Assembly (NCBI GenBank): GCA_018830845.1
Contig: JAHJRS010000056.1
Span: 1-6,158, forward strand
Reading direction: 5' to 3'
Source: Nanobdellota archaeon
GTDB lineage: Archaea > Nanobdellota > Nanobdellia > Pacearchaeales > GW2011-AR1
DNA length: 6,158 nt
The notes below the pieces were generated by a model, which saw nothing but the letters and a program-made list of their open reading frames with translations, did no database searches and was not told the DNA's origin. Shown here piece after piece: positions 1 through 4,802 of this stretch (position 1 is the stretch's first letter; the number at the start of each line of letters is the position of its first letter). Position numbers and translations under genes: made by a program.

Positions 1-774
1 TAATGCTTCTAAGTATTTTTCTTTTGTAAATCTCCAATGTCTACCTTTCGGAGGAACATAAATTTTTCCAGTATTGGGATTTTTTATCTCATATTCTAAA
101 TTTTTTCTTATTGCTGGGGCATCCATAGGATCTGCAACCCACCCCCCTCTTAGGTCATTATCTGGATTTGAAAATTTATTTTCATCAATTCCTAGAGAAT
201 TAAGCTTGCAATTAGAACGATTTTTTGCATAACAGAGGGTATAGTTGTGAGATAAGGAAACATCTATATCATTTTGACTAGATTTTCTATGTTTCCAAAT
301 AAAATCTGCAATAAAATTTTCCTCGCCAAAAACCTCGTCCATTAATAATTTCAAATGTGCCTGTTCATTATCATCAATACTAATAAAAATCACACCATCC
401 TCTGAAAGCAAATCCCTCAACAACTTCAAACGAGGATACATCATACAAAGCCATTTATCATGTCTGCATAAATCTTGTGCTTCTCCTCCTACAACTTTTC
501 CTAACCACTTTTTTATCTTTGGAGAATTAACTTTATCATTATAAACCCAATTTTCATTTCCAGTATTATACGGTGGGTCTATGTAAATACATTTTACTTT
601 TCCAATATAATAAGGCATAAGTGCTTTAAGCCCCTCTAAATTGTCCCCTTTGATTATTAGGTTTTGAGAATTTTCTCCAACAGAATGGGTTTTAACTTTT
701 TTCAGCAATCTAAAAGGCACTTCTTTATCGTGATTTACAACTGCTTCTTTTCCAATCCAGTTTAATGTTGGCAT
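1..774 (-). CDS. DNA N4/N6 methyltransferase, Mod (type III-like), 3' end outside window
   Basis: Transfers a methyl group from S-adenosylmethionine to adenine (or cytosine N4) in a specific DNA site, usually as the modification arm of a restriction-modification system. 258 codons are open from ATG at 774 to the window edge. The N-terminal part carries IIKGDNLEGLK (about 40-50), then the catalytic motif DPPYNTGNENWVYND starting at residue 66, then a block around residues 110-150 with LLSEDGVIFISIDDNE, typical of the Mod family (COG2189). Motif IV comes early, as in the beta class, where the SAM-binding motif lies downstream; that part is not in the window. From about residue 155 the target-recognition region begins (SHNYTLCYAKN, later GRHWRFTKEK). 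An in-frame TTG at 783 is an alternative start, with a G6 run six bases before it. The gene follows the endonuclease on the same strand after 43 bases. Whether a Res helicase or nuclease follows cannot be seen. Confidence 0.9.
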   Translation of the reverse strand, partial: MPTLNWIGKEAVVNHDKEVPFRLLKKVKTHSVGENSQNLIIKGDNLEGLKALMPYYIGKVKCIYIDPPYNTGNENWVYNDKVNSPKIKKWLGKVVGGEAQDLCRHDKWLCMMYPRLKLLRDLLSEDGVIFISIDDNEQAHLKLLMDEVFGEENFIADFIWKHRKSSQNDIDVSLSHNYTLCYAKNRSNCKLNSLGIDENKFSNPDNDLRGGWVADPMDAPAIRKNLEYEIKNPNTGKIYVPPKGRHWRFTKEKYLEAL

Positions 775-796
775 ACCCCTCAAAACAATCCCCCCT

Positions 797-805
797 TTTT
801 ATTAA
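797..805 (-). promoter_or_regulatory. weak TATA-like element upstream of mod
   Basis: On the minus strand TTAATAAAA lies between the endonuclease stop and the mod ATG, with its 5' edge 31 bases from that ATG. The spacing is close to the other promoters here but the match is degenerate, so mod may be read both from the endonuclease promoter and from this one. Two G-rich runs (790-795 and 776-779) follow and may act as ribosome-binding signals if the transcript has a leader. Confidence 0.3.
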
Positions 806-817
806 TTTCTCTAAACC

Positions 818-1264
818 TCAAATATCCCCCTCTTCTTTCCCCTTTGTCAAGTCTTTTGGAATTCTGTATTCTTCAAATTTAACTTTTCCTTTGTCAATAG
901 TGGACTTCAGATTTTTTTCCTGGCTGTTTAATTTGGCGTCCCCGCTTTTTACTTCAACAAAAACAACTTCGTCAATTTTCTTTTCATCCATTCCCCTGAA
1001 AACAATAAAGTCAGTTGGTTTTCCCAAAAACCTGCATTCAGTTGGCTTGTAGGGAAAGTCAGGAAGATATGGTGCAAGGTTTTCACTAAATTGCCCTCCG
1101 ATAACTGCTCTTGACTTTGCTATTGCTTCTTTTCTGTGCTGGGGGAGAAGAAGTTCCCATTCCCTGTGCTTTTTTCTTGAGCCTGCTTTAGAACCAATAT
1201 AATACGCAACTGCTATCCCGACAAGAAGTATTACAAGAAAAATTATGGTTGTTGTGTCAATCAT
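818..1264 (-). CDS. membrane-anchored PD-(D/E)XK endonuclease, Holliday-junction-resolvase-related (Endonuc_Holl-like)
   Basis: 148 residues. Residues 4-24 form one hydrophobic N-terminal helix followed by a basic stretch (SRKKHR), so the nuclease domain is probably tethered to the membrane on its cytoplasmic side. The soluble part has the expected catalytic series: E61 in GGQFSENLAPYLP, D85 in GKPTDFIVF, and E104-V-K106 in VFVEVKSG, followed by LNSQEKNLKSTIDKGKVKFEEY. This pattern matches the archaeal/bacterial family described as an endonuclease related to archaeal Holliday junction resolvases (Pfam Endonuc_Holl). The family assignment is by recognition; the biochemical substrate is not established by the sequence. 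It is the first gene of a minus-strand unit with the Mod methyltransferase. Its ATG lies 30 bases from the shared TATA element, which supports this start. It could act in DNA repair or as a nuclease partner of the methyltransferase; the context alone cannot decide. Confidence 0.85.
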   Translation of the reverse strand: MIDTTTIIFLVILLVGIAVAYYIGSKAGSRKKHREWELLLPQHRKEAIAKSRAVIGGQFSENLAPYLPDFPYKPTECRFLGKPTDFIVFRGMDEKKIDEVVFVEVKSGDAKLNSQEKNLKSTIDKGKVKFEEYRIPKDLTKGKEEGDI

Positions 1265-1285
1265 GGTTGGTTAAAGAATAATAAG

Positions 1286-1295
1286 TTTTTATAAT
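1286..1295. promoter_or_regulatory. shared bidirectional TATA box
   Basis: The 50-base gap between the divergent starts (1264 minus, 1315 plus) contains one TATA element. Read on the plus strand it is TTTTTATAAT, starting 29 bases before ATG 1315. Read on the minus strand it is TTATAAAA from 1294, starting 30 bases before ATG 1264. Archaeal transcription starts about 25 bases from the TATA centre, so both transcripts would begin at or next to the start codon. Confidence 0.65.
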
Positions 1296-1314
1296 TGCCG
1301 TCTTTCATTTTTCC

Positions 1315-1560
1315 ATGAAAAAGAAGTGGCACGTTTACATTCTTGAGTGCATGGATGGTTCATTTTACACCGGAGTCACAAATGACATTGATTCGCGAAT
1401 GAAAGCGCATGCAACAGGAAAGGGAAGTAAATACGTTTACAAAAAAGGTTTCAAAAGAATTCTTAGGGCAAAAGAGTGTACGGACAAATCTGAAGCATGC
1501 AAATATGAATATGAGATAAAACGCCTCCCCCGAAACGAAAAGCTCGCCTGGTTTGAATAA
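1315..1560 (+). CDS. GIY-YIG domain nuclease, YhbQ/UPF0213-like
   Basis: 81 residues, essentially a lone GIY-YIG catalytic domain. The two half-motifs are V7-Y8-I9 and Y18-T19-G20, giving a VYI...YTG variant. The conserved R28 and H32 follow (DIDSRMKAHATGKG), and the metal-binding glutamate is probably E65 in KYEYEIKRLPRNEK. Length and the C-terminal EYEIK(R/K)L pattern match the stand-alone YhbQ/UPF0213-type proteins, which cleave DNA in a UvrC- or SLX1-like manner; a DNA repair role is inferred. It has its own leaderless-type promoter shared with the divergent endonuclease, and it is followed by a separate promoter, so it is probably transcribed alone. All catalytic residues seem present. 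Confidence 0.9.
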   Translation: MKKKWHVYILECMDGSFYTGVTNDIDSRMKAHATGKGSKYVYKKGFKRILRAKECTDKSEACKYEYEIKRLPRNEKLAWFE

Positions 1561-1599
1561 ATTTATGCATTGTGTTTTAACCGATCCTAAAAAACAAAA

Positions 1600-1607
1600 T
1601 TTATAAT
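1600..1607 (+). promoter_or_regulatory. TATA box of the tspO-HD unit
   Basis: TTTATAAT begins 29 bases upstream of ATG 1629, the spacing seen throughout the window. No ribosome-binding site lies in front of the ATG, as expected for a leaderless message. Confidence 0.6.
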
Positions 1608-1628
1608 CCCTCTTTAACTTGTAGCCTT

Positions 1629-2093
1629 ATGAAAATAAACTGGAAGGTTTTGATAGTTTCTTTAATAATTACTTTTTTAATCGGTTTTGTCGGGAGTCTC
1701 TTCACCTCTCCAAATACCGGAACCGAATGGTACAACTCAATAAAGCCGGACATAACGCCCCCCAATTTTGTTTTTCCCGTTGTGTGGAACATCCTTTTTT
1801 TCTTAATTGCTCTTTCACTTTATTTTGCATGGACTTCCTCAAAAAAGAAGGATAAACCCGAAATTGCACTGGTTTTTGGAATTAACTTCTTCCTTAATAT
1901 TTTGTGGAGTGTGATCTTCTTCGGGCTAAAACTCCCACTTATTTCATTTTTTGAAATAATCCTTCTTTTGGGTTCAATTTTGTGGATGATTTTAATTACT
2001 AGAAAAATAAGCAAGATTTCTGCCTGGCTGCTCACCCCTTATCTTATATGGGTGGCTTTTGCCGGAGTTTTGAATTACCTGATTGCTTTTTAA
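1629..2093 (+). CDS. tspO: TspO/MBR family membrane protein
   Basis: 154 residues, the usual length for this family of five-helix membrane proteins (tryptophan-rich sensory protein / mitochondrial benzodiazepine receptor). Family signatures visible: GSLFT (22-26), W34-Y35 followed by KP, the PPNFVFPVVW block (44-53), NFFLNILWS near residue 88, FFG, and the C-terminal PYLIWVAFAGVLNYLIAF. Predicted helices lie at about 6-24, 49-67, 80-101, 104-126 and 132-154. Family members bind tetrapyrroles and other hydrophobic ligands and have been linked to stress responses and porphyrin photodegradation; the ligand here is unknown. Some aromatic positions that are Trp in many homologues are Phe here. It forms an operon with the HD hydrolase, whose ATG follows the stop by three bases. 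It reads as an intact gene. Confidence 0.92.
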   Translation: MKINWKVLIVSLIITFLIGFVGSLFTSPNTGTEWYNSIKPDITPPNFVFPVVWNILFFLIALSLYFAWTSSKKKDKPEIALVFGINFFLNILWSVIFFGLKLPLISFFEIILLLGSILWMILITRKISKISAWLLTPYLIWVAFAGVLNYLIAF

Positions 2094-2096
2094 AAA

Positions 2097-2681
2097 ATGA
2101 AACTCCCAATAATCCGCGCTCAGGCCATTGAAATTCTAAAATCCCAAAATCCCGAAGAGTTTGATTTAATTCATTATCTTATGTCTGAAGCGGTCATGAA
2201 AGAAGTTGCCCTGAAGATGGGCGAAGACCCGGAATACTTTGGAATGCTCGGGCTTCTGCATGATGTTGACTGGACTCTCACAAAGTCAGACGTCAAAACG
2301 CACTTAACAAAAGCCCCTGAAATTTTAAAAGAGGCGGGATTCGATGAAGAATTTATACAAATTGTTTTGTCTCACGGATATGGCTTTAAAGAACTCCCGG
2401 AATTAAAAGACAAAGTGCGCACAAAGAAAATTGAATGGGCCCTCGCAGCCTCTGAAACTCTTACGGGCCTGATTTATGCTTATGCACTTATGCGGGGAAA
2501 AAAGGTAAGCGATATGGAAGTAAAAGGCCTGAAGAAAAAATTCAAAGACAAGGCCTTTGCCGCCGGATGCGACCGGGAAATAATAAAAGAAATTGAAAAG
2601 GCCGGTCTCACCATTGATGAACTCTTTGGGTGTGCTATTGAAGGTGTGAAAAAAATAAAAGACGAAATCGGATTGGAGTAA
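2097..2681 (+). CDS. HD-domain metal-dependent hydrolase
   Basis: 194 residues. The metal-binding HD motif is L53-L54-H55-D56-V57-D58, preceded by H26 (FDLIHYLMSE) and followed by H69 and H93 (VLSHGYG), which together can build the HD-domain metal site. Further on, ALAASETLTGLIYAY (about residues 115-129) matches the A-x-E-x-LTG-I pattern of the HDIG-type predicted hydrolases found across archaea and bacteria. HD proteins hydrolyse phosphate esters such as nucleotides or cyclic nucleotides; the substrate cannot be read from the sequence. No TATA element sits at the usual distance from its ATG and there is no clear ribosome-binding site, so it is probably expressed by read-through from the TspO gene. 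Co-transcription with TspO is seen in the layout; a shared function is unproven. Confidence 0.88.
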   Translation: MKLPIIRAQAIEILKSQNPEEFDLIHYLMSEAVMKEVALKMGEDPEYFGMLGLLHDVDWTLTKSDVKTHLTKAPEILKEAGFDEEFIQIVLSHGYGFKELPELKDKVRTKKIEWALAASETLTGLIYAYALMRGKKVSDMEVKGLKKKFKDKAFAAGCDREIIKEIEKAGLTIDELFGCAIEGVKKIKDEIGLE

Positions 2682-2703
2682 TATTTTAAAAATTAACTTA
2701 CAT

Positions 2704-2723
2704 AAATTTATACGTATAAATTT
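2704..2723. promoter_or_regulatory. perfect 20-base palindrome, putative RHH operator
   Basis: AAATTTATACGTATAAATTT is its own reverse complement with no spacer. It ends 8 bases before the TATA box of the Fic/RHH unit, so a dimeric protein bound here would cover or abut the BRE and hinder TBP/TFB. Ribbon-helix-helix proteins bind such short symmetric sites and usually repress their own operon, so the RHH protein encoded downstream is the natural candidate; this link is inferred. Confidence 0.6.
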
Positions 2724-2731
2724 CCGTGAGA

Positions 2732-2739
2732 TTTAAATA
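2732..2739 (+). promoter_or_regulatory. TATA box of the Fic/RHH unit
   Basis: TTTAAATA begins 29 bases upstream of ATG 2761. An in-frame stop at 2746-2748 closes the frame upstream, so the Fic protein cannot be longer at its N-terminus. Confidence 0.6.
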
Positions 2740-2760
2740 CTCTATTAATCTAAAAACTGT

Positions 2761-3096
2761 ATGAAAATAGATAAAGACGATTTAATCCGAATAAATAGGG
2801 GATTTGGAGGAAATTTAAGAAATGATGCAAGTATTGACTTTTCATTGGAACACCAAAATAATCCAAAACTTGGAGGATACAAAAAATTAGCTTACCTTAT
2901 CAGGGCAATTCTGGTGGACCATCCGTTTTCAGACGGAAATAAACGAACTGCAACATACCTTGCATTTGCTTTTGCGAATGAAGAAGGAAAAAAGGTTGAT
3001 AATAGCCTTCTGGCTCACCATATCCTTTCAATAGCTTCAAAAAATGTAACTCAAATACGGGCAATTGAGGAGAGACTAAAAAATGCCATTAACTAA
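2761..3096 (+). CDS. Fic/Doc (Fido) domain protein, putative toxin
   Basis: 111 residues, a minimal Fido domain. The active-site loop is H54-P-F-S-D-G-N-K-R62 followed by TA. H54 is the catalytic histidine, D58 the Mg-binding acid, and G59-N60 with R62 the phosphate anchor. The upstream GGNLRNDASIDFSLE (16-30) corresponds to the target-binding flap region. Fic enzymes transfer AMP or other nucleotides to target proteins, while Doc phosphorylates EF-Tu; this loop combines Fic-like HPF and G59 with the Doc-like lysine at position 61, so the reaction is uncertain. I see no (S/T)xxxE(G/N) inhibitory helix in this protein, which fits control by a separate partner. The next gene, a small RHH protein, overlaps its last 14 bases. 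The pair resembles a toxin-antitoxin module with the order toxin then antitoxin. Confidence 0.87.
   Translation: MKIDKDDLIRINRGFGGNLRNDASIDFSLEHQNNPKLGGYKKLAYLIRAILVDHPFSDGNKRTATYLAFAFANEEGKKVDNSLLAHHILSIASKNVTQIRAIEERLKNAIN
3067..3072 (+). promoter_or_regulatory. ribosome-binding site for the RHH gene
   Basis: GAGGAG lies inside the end of the Fic gene, 10 bases before ATG 3083. It is one of the few plausible Shine-Dalgarno sequences in the window and sits where leaderless initiation is not available, so it supports internal initiation coupled to translation of the Fic gene. Confidence 0.45.
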
Positions 3097-3301
3097 AAAA
3101 CAACACGAAAAAATAATGAAACAGGGAAAAGAAGTATTTGAAATGCTGGAAGTTTACGACAGAACCAGAGAGTGGCCAATTGGAAGAGAAAAATTGTACA
3201 TAACTCTTTCAAAGAAGATAATCCAAAAATTAAAGGAATTAAGTGCCAAGACTGGTACACCAATTTCAAGAATAATTGAAGAGTCTATTTTGAAAATCTG
3301 A
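3083..3301 (+). CDS. ribbon-helix-helix protein, putative antitoxin and autorepressor
   Basis: 72 residues. The C-terminal half (about 36-72) has the RHH layout: a strand KLYITLS with alternating residues, helix A KKIIQKLKELSAKT, a GTP turn, and helix B ISRIIEESIL. RHH proteins dimerise through the strand, which enters the DNA major groove. The N-terminal 35 residues are charged and helical (KKQHEKIMKQGKEVFEMLE), then DRTREWPIG; this part has no family that I recognise and would be the natural site for contacting the Fic protein. The usual antitoxin layout has the DNA-binding part at the N-terminus, so this arrangement is reversed. Its start overlaps the Fic gene by 14 bases in another frame, and a palindrome precedes the operon. 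Function as antitoxin is inferred from context; binding of the palindrome is untested. Confidence 0.75.
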   Translation: MPLTKKQHEKIMKQGKEVFEMLEVYDRTREWPIGREKLYITLSKKIIQKLKELSAKTGTPISRIIEESILKI

Positions 3302-3316
3302 AAATTCACCCGTAAA

Positions 3317-3324
3317 TTTAATAA
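3317..3324 (+). promoter_or_regulatory. TATA box of the histone unit
   Basis: TTTAATAA begins 30 bases upstream of ATG 3347. An earlier ATG at 3327 is in another frame and is too close to the TATA element, so 3347 is the preferred start. Confidence 0.5.
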
Positions 3325-3346
3325 ACATGTTTTTCCTGTTCTTTTA

Positions 3347-3535
3347 ATGGGATTGGTCGTAAAATCAAATATAAAAGGGGCGGTAAAAAACCTTCAAAAA
3401 GAAAATGAGGAAGTGACTTCCGTTGCTGAAGAAGTCGGCACTGCTCTTGACGTGAAAGTCGAGGAAATCCTTGAAAACGCAATAAAACGGGCAAAGGCAA
3501 ACGGGAGGCGGACTCTTCAGGCTCGTGACCTTTAA
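3347..3535 (+). CDS. archaeal histone-fold DNA-binding protein, short third helix
   Basis: 62 residues. The histone fold can be followed from VVKSNIKGAVKNLQ (helix 1, about 4-17), through the long helix 2 (about 24-52, ending NAIKRAKANG), to the loop G53-R-R-T56 and QARD61L. The R..T pair of loop 2 and the following aspartate are the hallmark residues that grip DNA and hold the fold together. The protein ends one residue after that aspartate, so helix 3 is almost missing, whereas methanogen histones continue for about eight more residues (the AVRRFKK region). It therefore probably forms dimers but may not stack into the extended histone-DNA polymers of classical archaeal histones. It may fall in the short histone-fold group sometimes annotated as DUF1931; this naming is tentative. 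A two-helix membrane protein follows after 5 bases. Confidence 0.85.
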   Translation: MGLVVKSNIKGAVKNLQKENEEVTSVAEEVGTALDVKVEEILENAIKRAKANGRRTLQARDL

Positions 3536-3540
3536 TTAAA

Positions 3541-3702
3541 ATGGCAGGCTCAAAATTTCCAATTCTTGCATTTATCCTTTTAGTTTACTCAATTTTCTGG
3601 CTCTTAAACGAACTTGAAGTTCTCATAATTGACATCCCGTGGATTCCGGTTGTTTTAGTGATAATTTCAATAGGGCTTATTTTCAACAGGTTCAGTAAAT
3701 AA
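3541..3702 (+). CDS. small two-helix membrane protein
   Basis: 53 residues, beginning MAGSKFPILAFILLVYSIFW and ending IFNRFSK. Two hydrophobic helices (about 8-22 and 36-50) flank the short linker NELEVLIIDIPW. Basic residues (K5; R50, K53) lie at both ends and acidic ones in the linker, so both ends probably face the cytoplasm. The layout, with W or F-L-L-N-E-L after the first helix and IPWIPVVLVIISIGLIF for the second, resembles the two-helix LiaI/LiaF-like membrane unit (DUF5668 type); this is a weak resemblance. The ATG is 5 bases after the histone stop with no TATA element at the usual spacing, so it is translated from the histone message. The function is not known. Confidence 0.7.
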   Translation: MAGSKFPILAFILLVYSIFWLLNELEVLIIDIPWIPVVLVIISIGLIFNRFSK

Positions 3703-3822
3703 ATACTCCAAAAGATATTTTATAAAGTATATATTTAAATATGTGCCTTGGGATAAATACTTCTTATAATATATTTTATACCAAATAAGAAGGTTTTTAA
3801 CTAAAATTTTCTTTTACGTTTT
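3703..3822 (+). other. longest intergenic region, very AT-rich
   Basis: 120 bases without a gene. It holds the promoter of the next gene at its right end. To the left are two copies of ATATTTTATA (3715-3724 and 3771-3780) and a perfect 12-base palindrome ATATTTAAATAT (3731-3742). Several stretches could pass as TATA boxes. No hairpin with a GC-containing stem, C/D box or tRNA-like signal was seen. Confidence 0.6.
3794..3801 (+). promoter_or_regulatory. TATA box of the four-helix membrane protein
   Basis: TTTTTAAC begins 29 bases upstream of ATG 3823, preceded by the purine-rich GAAGG as a possible BRE. The same TTTTTAACT string occurs 29 bases before ATG 4803. Confidence 0.6.
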
Positions 3823-4236
3823 ATGGCTATCAAAAAAGAAGTGAAGATAAGAAAACCAAAAAGAAGGGTCTCAACAAAGTTTGCCGGAATTCTTGCACTT
3901 ATTTCAATTGTTGGCTTTGTACAAATAATTTTGGCAAGTTTTTTTGATATTTTAATTAGCGATTACTCCGCATTTTTGTGGCTTATGATAATGGGCGTTG
4001 GATTTTTAGTTATTTCAAAGCCAAAAACACTTTATGAAACTTCAAAACACGAGTTTGACGAAGGAAGCTTTTCAAGATTGACCACTCTTGTCCTTGGGTT
4101 TATGGCAATTATCGCCGGAATTCTTAGCCTGCCTTTTGTGAATATCGAACACCCCATACTTTTTGCAACAATGGGAATCATTTCAATAATTTCAATAATT
4201 TTTATTATTGTTCAGACCTGGTTAATCCGAAACTGA
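3823..4236 (+). CDS. four-helix integral membrane protein, unknown function
   Basis: 137 residues that I do not recognise. The first 15 residues are strongly basic (KKEVKIRKPKRR), which points to a cytoplasmic N-terminus. Four hydrophobic helices follow at about 19-42, 47-64, 83-104 and 110-134. A charged cytoplasmic loop, KPKTLYETSKHEFDEGS (about 66-82), lies between helices 2 and 3, and the C-terminus (WLIRN) is also cytoplasmic by this model. Helix 4 contains a near repeat of IIS units encoded by a short direct repeat around 4186-4200. There is no catalytic motif or binding signature. It has its own promoter and is followed by a new promoter, so it is probably monocistronic. Confidence 0.8.
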   Translation: MAIKKEVKIRKPKRRVSTKFAGILALISIVGFVQIILASFFDILISDYSAFLWLMIMGVGFLVISKPKTLYETSKHEFDEGSFSRLTTLVLGFMAIIAGILSLPFVNIEHPILFATMGIISIISIIFIIVQTWLIRN

Positions 4237-4240
4237 TTTT

Positions 4241-4278
4241 ATGCAAACAATTTTAAATTCTTTTTGCATTAATTGTTT
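4241..4278. repeat. two overlapping inverted repeats around a promoter
   Basis: ATGCAAA (4241-4247) pairs with TTTGCAT (4263-4269), and AAACAATT (4245-4252) pairs with AATTGTTT (4271-4278). The left arms share AAA, so the two pairings exclude each other. The TATA box of the next gene lies between the arms. It could be an operator or, in the upstream transcript, part of a terminator; chance in AT-rich DNA is also possible. Confidence 0.4.
4251..4258 (+). promoter_or_regulatory. TATA box of the unrecognised charged protein
   Basis: TTTTAAAT begins 28 bases upstream of ATG 4279. This spacing favours ATG 4279 over the in-frame TTG at 4273, which would lie only 22 bases away. Confidence 0.5.
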
Positions 4279-4728
4279 ATGATTTATGTAAATCATATAA
4301 TTTATCTTATAAAATATGGAATTGAGAAGAATCGTGGTTTTCTCAGGTCTTTTTATGAAGAGGATAAATTTAATCGTGTTCAAAAATGGTTTGATTATTT
4401 GAAATCATTTGAAAGAAAAAATGACAAAAGAATGACACTTGAAAAATTTCTTTTGCTTATTGATGAAAAGTCAATAATCCATCTCGGACTTGCTTATCCG
4501 GACCCTGATAAAATAAGGTATAGTGTAAGACTTATGGATAAAAAACTGATTGATAGGTTTGTTTTTATAGAAATGCCTTATGGCAAAAGAAATTTCAATC
4601 TTGTTTCAGAAATTTACAAAAATTCGTTTGGAAGAGTTCTTGAAAAAGAAAAAGTCAGGGAAGGGATAAGAGAAGAGTATGAGAGAACTATTAATTCAAA
4701 GATATATATTAGAAAACATACTTTATAA
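4279..4728 (+). CDS. charged protein of unknown function
   Basis: 149 residues from ATG 4279; a TTG at 4273 in the same frame is less likely given the promoter position. I do not recognise a family. The sequence is rich in Lys, Arg and Glu. An N-terminal helix-prone part (about 1-60) includes RVQKWFDYLKSFERK. A central part with alternating hydrophobics (SIIHLGLAYPDPDKIRY, then FVFIEMPYG) suggests strands of a small alpha/beta domain. The tail (EKEKVREGIREEYERT) is probably a long charged helix. There is no transmembrane helix, metal-binding cluster or nucleotide-binding motif. It stands between two promoters and is probably transcribed alone. Overlapping inverted repeats surround its promoter. 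Confidence 0.72.
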   Translation: MIYVNHIIYLIKYGIEKNRGFLRSFYEEDKFNRVQKWFDYLKSFERKNDKRMTLEKFLLLIDEKSIIHLGLAYPDPDKIRYSVRLMDKKLIDRFVFIEMPYGKRNFNLVSEIYKNSFGRVLEKEKVREGIREEYERTINSKIYIRKHTL

Positions 4729-4773
4729 AATACATAATCAGAAAATATATTTTTCTCTTGTATAAACAAATAA

Positions 4774-4781
4774 TTTTTAAC
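4774..4781 (+). promoter_or_regulatory. TATA box of the second PD-(D/E)XK nuclease
   Basis: TTTTTAAC begins 29 bases upstream of ATG 4803. This makes the in-frame TTG at 4758 impossible as a start on this transcript, because it lies upstream of the TATA element. Confidence 0.6.
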
Positions 4782-4802
4782 TTACGGCTTTCTTATTTAG
4801 TT

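Noticed and set aside
775..830. G-rich runs on the minus strand as a possible G-quadruplex
   Set aside because: Only three runs of three or more G are present, with long loops; a fourth run is missing.
765..1052. Plus-strand open frame of 95 codons
   Set aside because: It lies antisense to the mod start and the endonuclease, which has a complete catalytic series; the plus-strand product is low-complexity Ser/Phe-rich and has no promoter.
1601..1792. Minus-strand open frame antisense to the TspO gene
   Set aside because: The plus strand carries clear TspO motifs; the antisense product has no recognisable features.
1820..2035. Second minus-strand open frame antisense to the TspO gene
   Set aside because: Shadow of the real gene; no promoter or motif.
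3318..3500. Minus-strand open frame over the histone
   Set aside because: The histone on the plus strand has family residues and a promoter at the standard spacing.
3741..3788. 15-codon open frame in the AT-rich gap
   Set aside because: Too short, no family resemblance, and the TATA-like stretch upstream is at a different spacing from the others.
4186..4200. Short direct repeat of ATTTCAATA-like units
   Set aside because: It encodes the repeated Ile-Ile-Ser of a membrane helix and needs no other explanation.
4747..4760. T-rich stretch after the charged protein as a terminator
   Set aside because: It resembles archaeal T-tract terminators but similar tracts occur throughout this AT-rich sequence, so I cannot support it.
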